This document shows positions 13,849 through 20,349 of a DNA stretch of 22,543 nucleotides, piece by piece. How positions within the stretch are numbered: the stretch's first letter is position 1; each line of letters begins with the position of its first letter. Origin of the DNA: JAHEME01 sp034435035 (GTDB lineage Bacteria > Chloroflexota > Anaerolineae > Aggregatilineales > UBA3940); assembly GCA_034435035.1 (NCBI GenBank), contig DAOTXW010000064.1:1-22543 (forward strand). Reading direction: 5' to 3'. The notes beneath the pieces are model-generated. The model saw only the letters and a list, made by a program, of their open reading frames with translations. It was not told the DNA's origin and made no database searches. The position numbers and the translations under genes are program-made.

Positions 13849-15057
13849 TCAGGGGACAACAACCGGGAACTCCCCGACGCCCAGGCGCAGCGCAGGCGTG
13901 CCGGGGTCCATTGAGAGCAGCCACAGCTCCGGGTCGCCGCCGGCCAGCGGGATGGCCTGCACAACCGTCAGTGACTCGCTGTACCAGGCGAAGGCGACCG
14001 CCTCGGTGCCTTCGGGATTCGGGATCAGGGCCGGGATGTAGCTGCCGGAATCGTTGGGGGCCAGGCGGGCGACCTGAGCCAGCTGACCTTCCTGAGCGAC
14101 ATCGCGGCGCAGAGCCAGGATGACCCGGCCATCGGGGGCGAAACGGGCGGCGGTGTAGACCGCCGACTCGCCAATCGGCGAGAGCTGAACCGGGTTGAGG
14201 GCGCCGCTGGCGGGAGAGAATCCGGCGACAGTGAGCGGCACCGGCGCCGCCGGGCCGGGGGCCGCCGCGTCGAGGTCCACCATCAGCAGGCGGTCGCCCG
14301 CGGGGGCGACATCCCAGAGGCCGAAGCCGTCCTCGACAGGCAGGGCGGCGCCGCTGACCATATCGAGGGTGAGCCACTGGCCGGGGGCCTCGCCGGGGGC
14401 GGCGATCTGGTGGACGAGCAGGGCATCGGCCAGGGCAAAGCCAGGCAGGACGACCGGCTCGCCAGCGGTGAGATCGGACTGGCGCACGGGGGTGGGCGCC
14501 CCGGCGACCGGAACCGCCGTCAGGAAGACAGCGCTGCCGACGGGCGCCCCCTCCGCGTCCGTGGTCAGGCGATGGTAGTAAAGGGCAGAGCTGTCGGGCT
14601 TCCAGACCAGCGAGCCGACGCTGCCCTGCTCGATCGAATCGACGGTGGTGAGCTGACCGACGCGGAGGTCCAGAACCGCGACCTCCTGGAGGTTGAGCGT
14701 GAATGCGAGATAGCGGCCCGAAGGCGAAAGAACGAGATCTTTGATGACGCTATCGGACGGGGTGGGGGTCAGAGCGCGTTCGCCGGAGCCATCGGGGCGG
14801 ATGGCCCAGATCTGGCCGGCACGGACAAAGAGGATCTCCCCCGAGGCGGCAGTACCGGCTCCACCTCCCCCCTGCCCCGACTCATCAGGAGGCAGCTCGG
14901 AGGGCGGCGTGGTGGGCGTGGGCCGCGGCCGGGACTGGAGGGCCGCCTCCGGCGGGGGCGGCGCAGCTCCCTGACGGCCGGCCGCCATGAGGGCACAGCC
15001 TGACAGGGTCAGAATGACGCAGCCAGCCAGAAACGCACGACGATTGACCGGGATCAT
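13849..15057 (-). CDS. Lipoprotein with a WD40/TolB-like beta-propeller
   Basis: This 402-residue protein has a lipoprotein signal: NRR basic start, hydrophobic core and the lipobox LSGC at 18-21 (an earlier LAGC at 10-13 leaves too short a core). A Pro/Thr/Gly-rich linker follows (about 30-72). The rest reads as propeller blades, for example GEILFVRAGQIWAIRPDGSG then LSPSGRYLAF, and VWKPDSSALYYH, as in TolB or WD40-like (PD40) repeats. ATG at 15057 has GAGGAG six bases upstream. It should be anchored outside the membrane; its ligand is unknown. The gene precedes nuoA on the same strand, but promoters lie between, so a link to complex I is not implied. It is divergent from the FemAB genes. 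Confidence 0.8.
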   Translation of the reverse strand: MIPVNRRAFLAGCVILTLSGCALMAAGRQGAAPPPPEAALQSRPRPTPTTPPSELPPDESGQGGGGAGTAASGEILFVRAGQIWAIRPDGSGERALTPTPSDSVIKDLVLSPSGRYLAFTLNLQEVAVLDLRVGQLTTVDSIEQGSVGSLVWKPDSSALYYHRLTTDAEGAPVGSAVFLTAVPVAGAPTPVRQSDLTAGEPVVLPGFALADALLVHQIAAPGEAPGQWLTLDMVSGAALPVEDGFGLWDVAPAGDRLLMVDLDAAAPGPAAPVPLTVAGFSPASGALNPVQLSPIGESAVYTAARFAPDGRVILALRRDVAQEGQLAQVARLAPNDSGSYIPALIPNPEGTEAVAFAWYSESLTVVQAIPLAGGDPELWLLSMDPGTPALRLGVGEFPVVVP

Positions 15058-15165
15058 GAGCTACTCCTCACAGCGGCGGCGCTCTGTGGGGTATGGTAGC
15101 ACACAACAGGAGGATCAACCAAGCGAGGCCGCGCCCTCCTGCCTGCGCGACGGATGGGAGTACGA

Positions 15166-15174
15166 TGTTATAAT
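15166..15174 (+). promoter_or_regulatory. Extended -10 promoter of the first FemAB gene
   Basis: TGTTATAAT is a consensus TATAAT hexamer (15169-15174) with the TG of an extended -10 element. No good -35 box is seen 17 bases upstream, which is common for extended -10 promoters. Initiation near 15181 would leave a leader of about 14 bases that begins just before the AAGGAG ribosome-binding site (15184-15189). Confidence 0.55.
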
Positions 15175-15194
15175 GACTGCCGGAAGGAGCCGCC

Positions 15195-16238
15195 GTGACA
15201 CTGACCGTGATCCAGCCAGAATCCGAAGCCTGGGACGCCTTCGTCGCCGCGCAGGGAGGGCACCTGCTGCAGAGCTCGCGCTGGGGAGCGCTCAAGCGCC
15301 GCTTCGGCTGGGATGATGCCATCGTAGCCGTGGCCGAGCCGGAGGGAAAAATCGCGGCGGGGGCGCTGGTGCTGTGCCGACCGCTGCCGCTGAGGGCCGG
15401 GACGCTGGCCTACGTGCCGCGCGGGCCGGTGGTGGACTGGGCGGATCGCGATCGGACGGCAGCCGTGCTGGCGGCGCTGGAAGAGATGGCCCGCCGCCGC
15501 CGGGCCTTCGCGCTGAAGATCGAACCAGACGCCGCCGATGAGGCCGCGCTGCGCGCCCGGCTGGCCGAGCTGGGGCTGCGGCTCTCCCCCCAGACGGTGC
15601 AGCCGCCGCGGACGATCCTGGTGAGGCTGGACGGCAGCGAGGACGACGTGCTGATGCGAATGAGCCAGACCACGCGGCGCAAGGTGCGGCTGAGCCAGAA
15701 AAAGGGTATCGTCGTGCGGCGGGGCGACGCGAGCGATGTAACCTCGTTCAGCACGCTGATGCGGACGACCGGGGCGCGAAATGCCTTCGGCGTGCACAGT
15801 GAGGACTACTACCGGCAGGCGCTGGGGCTGTTCGCGCCGGACCGGGCCGTCCTGCTGATGGCTTCCTACGCAGGGCGCGATGTGGCCGGGCTGATGGCCT
15901 TCCGCTGCGGGCAGCGCGCCTGGTACCTCTATGGCGCATCGTCCGGCGAGGCCCGTGAGCGCATGCCGGCCTACGGGCTGCAGTGGGAGGCCATCCGCTG
16001 GGCGCGGGAGGGCGGCTGCGTCCTTTATGACCTGTGGGGCATCCCCGATGTGGACGAGGCCACGCTGGAAGATCAGTTCCAGACGCGCTCGGACGGCCTG
16101 TGGGGCGTGTACGGATTCAAGCGGGGATTCGGCGGACAGGTGGCGCGGAGCGTCGGCGCGTGGGACCGCGTTTACCAGCCGGCGCTGTACGCGCTTTATC
16201 GCGGCGTGATCGCCCGGCGGCAGAGCGGAGCCGGCTGA
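15195..16238 (+). CDS. FemAB-family peptidoglycan bridge aminoacyltransferase, copy 1
   Basis: 347 residues. FemAB/FemX enzymes move amino acids from aminoacyl-tRNA to the stem peptide of lipid II and consist of two GNAT-like domains. Family motifs are present: HLLQSSRWGALKRRFGW near the N-terminus, YVPRGPVVDW, FALKIEPDA, SQTTRRKVRLSQKKGIVVRR at the start of domain 2, AWYLYGASS with MPAYGLQWEAIRWA, YDLWGIPD and GVYGFKRGFGG. GTG at 15195 has AAGGAG five bases upstream. A diverged paralogue follows at 16342 on the same strand, probably in the same transcript. Which amino acid it adds, and whether the target is lipid II, cannot be read from sequence. Confidence 0.88.
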   Translation: MTLTVIQPESEAWDAFVAAQGGHLLQSSRWGALKRRFGWDDAIVAVAEPEGKIAAGALVLCRPLPLRAGTLAYVPRGPVVDWADRDRTAAVLAALEEMARRRRAFALKIEPDAADEAALRARLAELGLRLSPQTVQPPRTILVRLDGSEDDVLMRMSQTTRRKVRLSQKKGIVVRRGDASDVTSFSTLMRTTGARNAFGVHSEDYYRQALGLFAPDRAVLLMASYAGRDVAGLMAFRCGQRAWYLYGASSGEARERMPAYGLQWEAIRWAREGGCVLYDLWGIPDVDEATLEDQFQTRSDGLWGVYGFKRGFGGQVARSVGAWDRVYQPALYALYRGVIARRQSGAG

Positions 16239-16280
16239 TCCCCTGCCCGATGCGTGAACCCGCTGCGCTTTGATCCGAAT

Positions 16281-16322
16281 GGCGACCTCGCCGCGGCGAC
16301 CTCGCCACGGCGACCTCGCCGC
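16281..16322 (+). repeat. Three 14-base tandem repeats before the second FemAB gene
   Basis: GGCGACCTCGCCGC, GGCGACCTCGCCAC and GGCGACCTCGCCGC follow one another without gaps. Each unit is itself an inverted repeat (GGCGA-CC-TCGCC), so each can fold into a small hairpin. The array lies in the 103-base gap, or in an unlikely N-terminal extension, upstream of the ATG at 16342. Confidence 0.9.
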
Positions 16323-16341
16323 TATCCGTGGATACCAGCCC

Positions 16342-17451
16342 ATGCAGATCCAACCCCAGACCATCACCGACCGCGGCCTGTGGAATGCCACGCTGGCAGA
16401 GATTCCCTACGCCCATGTGCTGCAAACCTGGGAATGGGGCGAGTTCAAGCGGCAGACGACCGGCTGGACGCCGCAGCGGCTGGCGTACTATCACCAGGGC
16501 GGCGTGGTCGCGATGGCCCAGGTCCTGAGGCGGGAGATCGGGCCGCTGCGGATTCTATACGTGCCGAAGGGGCCGGCGCTGGATTACAGCAACCCGGCTC
16601 TGCGCAGCGCGGTGATCCAGTCTCTACAGCGGCACGCTCGCGAAGAGGGGGCGATCTTTATAAAGATCGATCCGGACGTGGTGATCGGGACAGGCGTGCC
16701 GGGCGCAGGGGACGCCGCCGAGGTCGCGCAGGGCCACCAGATCGCGGCGGAATGGCAGGCGCTGGGCTGGCAGTATTCGCCCGAGCAGGTGCAGTTCCGC
16801 AACTCGGTGATCATCGACCTGCGGCGCGAGGAAGAAGCCGTGCTGATGGCGATGAAGCAGAAGACGCGCTACAACGTGCGGCTGGCGATCAAGCGAGGAG
16901 TGACCACACGGCTGGGGACGGTAGACGACCTGGACCTCCTGTATCGCCTGTATGTGCAGACCGCACAGCGTGATGGCTTCGTGATCCGGCCATTTTCTTA
17001 CTATCGGCAGGCGTGGGGCGACTTCATCCGGGCGGGGCTGGCGCAGCCGATCGTGGCGGAGCGGCACGGGCAGGCGCTAGCGCACGTCATCATCTTCGGG
17101 TTTGGCAAACGGGCGTGGTACTTCTTCGGGGCGTCGTCGGACGACGAGCGGAACCTGATGCCGACCTATCTGCTGCAATGGGAGGCGATCCGGTGGGCGC
17201 GGGCGCAGAAGATGTCCGTGTATGACTTCTGGGGCGCGCCGGACGATTTCGGGAACGAGGCGGATCCACTGGCGGGGGTTTTCCGCTTCAAGGAAGGGTT
17301 CGGGGGGACGGTGGTGCGGCGGATCGGGGCCTGGGACTTCCCTGCGCGGCCCCGGCTGTACCGGCTGTACACGCGCACGATGCCGGCGGTGCTGGAAGTG
17401 ATGCGGGGCTTCGGGAGGCGGCGGCTGCGGCGCGAGGCAGCCGGCGAGTGA
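16342..17451 (+). CDS. FemAB-family peptidoglycan bridge aminoacyltransferase, copy 2
   Basis: 369 residues from ATG 16342. Motifs parallel copy 1: HVLQTWEWGEFKRQTTGW, YVPKGPALDYSNP, IFIKIDPDVV, MKQKTRYNVRLAIKRGVTTR, AWYFFGASSDDERNLMPTY, LLQWEAIRWARAQKMSVYDF and FRFKEGFGGTVVRR. The KTRYNVRLA.KRGV segment is closest to the usual FemX form. The frame stays open to 16270, but those codons run through a 14-base repeat array and would be low-complexity, so the MQIQPQTI start is preferred although its ribosome site is weak. Tandem FemAB paralogues often act in turn to add successive residues of an interpeptide bridge; that is known for Staphylococcus, and applying it here is inference. Confidence 0.9.
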   Translation: MQIQPQTITDRGLWNATLAEIPYAHVLQTWEWGEFKRQTTGWTPQRLAYYHQGGVVAMAQVLRREIGPLRILYVPKGPALDYSNPALRSAVIQSLQRHAREEGAIFIKIDPDVVIGTGVPGAGDAAEVAQGHQIAAEWQALGWQYSPEQVQFRNSVIIDLRREEEAVLMAMKQKTRYNVRLAIKRGVTTRLGTVDDLDLLYRLYVQTAQRDGFVIRPFSYYRQAWGDFIRAGLAQPIVAERHGQALAHVIIFGFGKRAWYFFGASSDDERNLMPTYLLQWEAIRWARAQKMSVYDFWGAPDDFGNEADPLAGVFRFKEGFGGTVVRRIGAWDFPARPRLYRLYTRTMPAVLEVMRGFGRRRLRREAAGE

Positions 17452-17476
17452 AGGCCGTCGGGGGCGGGGGAATAGT

Positions 17477-17505
17477 TCGTCACCGCCGGCCATATGCGGT
17501 ATACT
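17477..17505 (+). promoter_or_regulatory. Candidate promoter of the desaturase gene
   Basis: TATACT at 17500-17505, preceded 17 bases earlier by TCGTCA (17477-17482, four of six matches). Initiation near 17512 gives a leader of about 59 bases. It lies in the 119-base gap after the second FemAB gene. Confidence 0.45.
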
Positions 17506-17570
17506 GAGAAACCTGGCACACGAAAAACGGGCCAGACCACGCACTTATCCGGTTCTCTGGAGGGAACCCC

Positions 17571-18617
17571 TTGACACTCTCAACTATGCCTCAAACGACT
17601 GACCTGGCCAGACAAGTGATTGACACCGCTGATCGAAGCTGGCGCGACATCGTCGCCAAGTATCAGCGCTCGGATGCACGGCGGAGCATCTGGCAGATCA
17701 TCAACTCAGTCGTGCCGTACCTGGCGCTGTGGTATCTGATGTACCGCAGCCTGGAAATCTCGTACTGGCTGACGCTGGCGCTGGCGCTGCCGGCGGGCAT
17801 CTTCCTGGTGCGCACGTTCATCATCTTTCACGACTGCGGGCACGGGTCCTTCTTCAAGTCGAAGCGGGCCAACGAGATCGTGGGCAACCTCACCGGCTTC
17901 CTGACGTTCACGCCGTACTATCACTGGCGGCACGAACATGCCAAGCACCATGCCTCGGCGGGCGACCTGGATCGGCGGGGGATGGGCGATGTGTGGACCC
18001 TGACGGTGAACGAGTACGAGCATATGAAGCCGTTCAACCGGCTGGTGTACCGCTTCTATCGCTTCCCGCTCGTGATGTTCGGGCTGGGGCCGCTGTTCAT
18101 GTTCATGATCGTGCACCGGCTCTGGGTGAAGGGGTCGGCGGCGCGGGAGCGCAACAACGTGCTGGCGACCAACGCCGCCCTGGTGGCCCTGTGGGTTGTC
18201 ATGCACCTGCTGATCGGGATCGACAAGTACATCCTGGTGCAGCTGCCGATCATGGTGATCGGCGGGGCGATGGGCGTGTGGCTGTTCTTCATCCAGCACA
18301 ACTTCGAGGGGATCTACTGGGAAAGCCACGACAAGTGGGACTTCACCAAAGCCGCGCTGCTGGGCAGTTCGTACTACAAGCTGCCGAAGGTGCTGCAATG
18401 GTGCACGGGGAACATCGGGATCCACCATGTGCATCACCTGAGCCCAAAGGTGCCGAACTACTATCTGCAGAACTGCCAGGACGAGAGCGATCTGTTCCAG
18501 AAGGTGAAGCCGCTGACGCTGCGCGACAGCCTGCGTTCGGTGGGGCTGGATCTGTATGACGAGAAGCTGCGGCGGCTGCTGTCGTTCCGCGAGGCGAGGC
18601 TGCTGTACGAGCACTGA
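17571..18617 (+). CDS. Membrane fatty acid desaturase
   Basis: 348 residues. This acyl-lipid type desaturase places a double bond in membrane fatty acids using a di-iron centre. All three histidine boxes are present: HDCGH (87-91), HEHAKHH (121-127) and HHVHH (285-289), with a further conserved His in FIQHNFEG (243). Hydrophobic helices lie between the boxes, at about 45-88 and 165-240. The layout is that of the DesA-like omega-6/delta-12 group, but regiospecificity cannot be assigned. Translation most likely starts at TTG 17571, since GGAGGG sits six bases before it, while the first ATG is five codons further on and too far from that site. A terminator-like hairpin follows. It needs oxygen and an electron donor, not encoded nearby. 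Confidence 0.92.
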   Translation: MTLSTMPQTTDLARQVIDTADRSWRDIVAKYQRSDARRSIWQIINSVVPYLALWYLMYRSLEISYWLTLALALPAGIFLVRTFIIFHDCGHGSFFKSKRANEIVGNLTGFLTFTPYYHWRHEHAKHHASAGDLDRRGMGDVWTLTVNEYEHMKPFNRLVYRFYRFPLVMFGLGPLFMFMIVHRLWVKGSAARERNNVLATNAALVALWVVMHLLIGIDKYILVQLPIMVIGGAMGVWLFFIQHNFEGIYWESHDKWDFTKAALLGSSYYKLPKVLQWCTGNIGIHHVHHLSPKVPNYYLQNCQDESDLFQKVKPLTLRDSLRSVGLDLYDEKLRRLLSFREARLLYEH

Positions 18618-18671
18618 GGCCGGCAGCTGGCGGCTGGCCGGTGATAGATGGAGAATGACAGGAGTGACATC

Positions 18672-18715
18672 CCGGGCGAGGAGCGGCGGCGCTTCTCGCC
18701 CGGCGCTTTGTTTCT
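18672..18715 (+). terminator. Intrinsic terminator after the desaturase gene
   Basis: CCGGGCGAGGAGC (18672-18684) and GCTTCTCGCCCGG (18691-18703) form a 13-base stem with one G-T wobble and a 6-base loop. CGCTTTGTTTC follows, a moderate T tract. It ends just before the Shine-Dalgarno of the next gene, so it could also act as an attenuator for that gene. Confidence 0.6.
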
Positions 18716-18729
18716 AAGGAGAAGCCACG

Positions 18730-19737
18730 ATGAGCACGCCGCAGGAGACACTGGCCGCCCTGCCCCGCGCCCGGCTGGCGCATCTACCGACGCCGCTGGA
18801 GGCGCTGCCGCGGCTGAGCGCCCATCTGGGCGGGGCGGAGGTGTGGATCAAGCGGGACGACATGACCGGGCTGGCGACGGGGGGAAACAAGGCCCGTAAG
18901 CTGGAGTACCTGATCGGGGCGGCGCTGGCAGAAGGGGCCGACACGGTGATCACCGCCGGGGCGACTCAGAGCAATCACGCCCGGCAGACAGCAGCCGCCG
19001 CGGCCCGGGCCGGGCTGAACTGTCACCTGGTGCTGCATGCGCCGGGGGGGCAGCCGCCGGCGTCCAGCAATGGCAACGTGCTGCTGGACGAACTGCTGGG
19101 GGCGACGATTCACTGGACGGCGGAGCGGGCGCCCTACCGTGAGACGCTGGCGCAGGTGGAAGGCGATCTGAGAGCAGCGGGTCGGCGGACTCACGTGGTG
19201 CCTTACGGGGGGAGCAACGGGATCGGGGTGATGGGATACGTCAGCGCGATGCAGGAACTGGGCGAGCAGCTGCAGGATGTGGGCCGCGACCTGTTCGACG
19301 CGCAGGTGTTCGCGACATCATCGGGGGCGACGCAGGCGGGGATGCTGCTGGGCGCGGCGCTGGCCGGGGTCCGGTCGCAGTTGATCGGGATCAGCGTGGA
19401 CAGCGAGAAACGGGCCTTCGCGCCACGGGTCGCCGAGCTGGCCGCGGACGGAGCCGCTCTGCTGGGGGCGCCCCCTCCGGACGAGACGGCGATCGTGATC
19501 AACGACGACTACCTGGGCGGGGGCTACGCGGTGCTGGGCGACCCGGAGCGGGAGGCGATCCGGCTGCTGGCGCGGCTGGAAGGTATTCTGGTGGACCCGG
19601 TGTACACAGGGCGGGCGCTGGCCGGGCTGATCGACCTGATCCGGCGGGGCGAACTGCGGCGCGGACAGCGGGTGCTGTTCTGGCATACGGGTGGCACCGC
19701 GGCGCTATTCGCCTACGCGGAGGCGCTGCGGCAATAG
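18730..19737 (+). CDS. dcyD: PLP-dependent D-cysteine desulfhydrase-like enzyme
   Basis: 335 residues of the ACC deaminase/D-cysteine desulfhydrase family (PLP fold type II). Lys54 in GGNKARKLEYL is the PLP-binding lysine. AGATQSNHARQTAAAAA and the TSSGATQAG phosphate-binding loop are family motifs. True ACC deaminases carry Glu and Leu at two specificity positions (Pseudomonas Glu295 and Leu322). Here the matching residues are Thr293 (DPVYTGR) and Thr320 (FWHTGGTAAL), the pattern reported for D-cysteine desulfhydrases. The likely reaction is D-cysteine to pyruvate, sulfide and ammonia; L-cysteate sulfo-lyase activity is another possibility in this family. ATG has AAGGAG eight bases upstream. 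Confidence 0.82.
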   Translation: MSTPQETLAALPRARLAHLPTPLEALPRLSAHLGGAEVWIKRDDMTGLATGGNKARKLEYLIGAALAEGADTVITAGATQSNHARQTAAAAARAGLNCHLVLHAPGGQPPASSNGNVLLDELLGATIHWTAERAPYRETLAQVEGDLRAAGRRTHVVPYGGSNGIGVMGYVSAMQELGEQLQDVGRDLFDAQVFATSSGATQAGMLLGAALAGVRSQLIGISVDSEKRAFAPRVAELAADGAALLGAPPPDETAIVINDDYLGGGYAVLGDPEREAIRLLARLEGILVDPVYTGRALAGLIDLIRRGELRRGQRVLFWHTGGTAALFAYAEALRQ

Positions 19738-19763
19738 GGGCGCAGCCCAACCCCCGGGCGAGT

Positions 19764-19792
19764 TTGCGGGGCAGCGGCGGGCAGGTTATACT
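19764..19792 (+). promoter_or_regulatory. Promoter of rpsO
   Basis: TTGCGG (19764-19769) and TATACT (19787-19792) are 17 bases apart; the -10 matches five of six bases. Initiation near 19799 gives a leader of about 69 bases before the rpsO ATG, room for a regulatory stem-loop. Confidence 0.55.
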
Positions 19793-19810
19793 GACTCTGT
19801 TAACCATTCG

Positions 19811-19840
19811 ACCGGCAGGCCTCTCTCCGGCCCGCCTGGT
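19811..19840 (+). promoter_or_regulatory. Stem-loop in the rpsO leader
   Basis: GGCAGGCC (19814-19821) and GGCCCGCC (19829-19836) pair with one A/C mismatch around a 7-base loop; ACC and GGT extend the stem with one bulged T. Ribosomal protein S15 represses its own mRNA in many bacteria through leader structures that differ between phyla. This stem is a candidate site, by position only. Confidence 0.4.
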
Positions 19841-19867
19841 GACATCACAGGGAGAAGCACGAGCATC

Positions 19868-20137
19868 ATGCCACTGAGCAAAGAAGAAAAGCAGGAAGTC
19901 TTCAGCGAGTTTCAGACGCACGAAGGGGATACCGGATCGACGCCGGTGCAGGTCGCGATGCTGACGCGACGGATCAATCAGTTGATCGCCCACACCCGGG
20001 CGCACCGGCAGGACCAGCACTCGCGGCGCGGGCTGCTGAAGCTGGTGGGACAGCGGCGCCGGCTGCTGGCTTACCTGCGACGCAGCGATCCGGCGGCGTA
20101 CCAGCAGCTGATCGAGCGGCTGGGACTGCGCCGCTAA
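19868..20137 (+). CDS. rpsO: 30S ribosomal protein S15
   Basis: 89 residues, the standard length. S15 binds the central domain of 16S rRNA early in 30S assembly. Conserved stretches are HEGDTGSTPVQVAMLTRRI, LIAHTRAHRQDQHSRRGLL and LVGQRRRLLAYLRRSDPAAY, covering the rRNA-binding His/Asp and Arg residues, and the usual short basic C-terminus is present. ATG 19868 is preceded by AGGGAG at a rather long 13 bases. The next gene is pnp, the same pairing as in E. coli and many other bacteria. Confidence 0.98.
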   Translation: MPLSKEEKQEVFSEFQTHEGDTGSTPVQVAMLTRRINQLIAHTRAHRQDQHSRRGLLKLVGQRRRLLAYLRRSDPAAYQQLIERLGLRR

Positions 20138-20172
20138 GTCAGAGGCCAACGCAGCCAACCCAGAGCAGCCAG

Positions 20173-20217
20173 CGAGTAGAGCGAGCGCAATAAAGGCTCC
20201 CTCTACTCGTTTGCTTG
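20173..20217 (+). terminator. Hairpin after rpsO
   Basis: CGAGTAGAG (20173-20181) and CTCTACTCG (20201-20209) are perfect 9-base arms. Inside, after a C/C mismatch, GAGC pairs with GCTC around a 9-base loop. TTTGCTTG follows. It looks like a partial rpsO terminator that could let some transcripts read into pnp. Confidence 0.6.
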
Positions 20218-20262
20218 TCGGGAACTGCGAACACGTCCGGGGGAGCAGGAATTGGAACATGT

Positions 20263-20292
20263 CATCAAGGCGCAGACGGCGCGGCCTTGATG
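20263..20292 (+). promoter_or_regulatory. Hairpin in the pnp leader
   Basis: CATCAAGGC (20263-20271) and GCCTTGATG (20284-20292) are perfect 9-base arms around a 12-base loop that can pair further. It sits 57 bases before the pnp start. In E. coli a hairpin at this place is cut by RNase III and lets PNPase repress its own mRNA; the same role here is inference. Confidence 0.5.
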
Positions 20293-20297
20293 CCAAG

Positions 20298-20343
20298 CTC
20301 CAGTCCCTGACCTCCAGGACGAAGCGACAATCTATCTGGAGGG
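20298..20343 (+). promoter_or_regulatory. pnp ribosome-binding site with two possible masking elements
   Basis: GGAGGG (20338-20343) is six bases before the pnp ATG. CTCCAG occurs twice upstream (20298-20303 and 20312-20317); each is the exact complement of CTGGAG at 20336-20341, which overlaps the ribosome site. Either copy could hide it. Function is inference. Confidence 0.4.
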
Positions 20344-20349
20344 AAACGA

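Noticed and set aside
16270..16341. N-terminal extension of the second FemAB protein
   Set aside because: It would translate through a 14-base repeat array, gives low-complexity sequence and has no ribosome site.
15168..16391. Minus-strand frame of about 407 codons opposite the first FemAB gene
   Set aside because: The plus strand carries the complete FemAB motif set with promoter and ribosome site; the antisense frame is His/Gln/Arg/Pro-rich.
17706..18614. Minus-strand frame opposite the desaturase gene
   Set aside because: All three histidine boxes lie in the plus-strand frame; the antisense protein is a His/Gln/Val-rich shadow.
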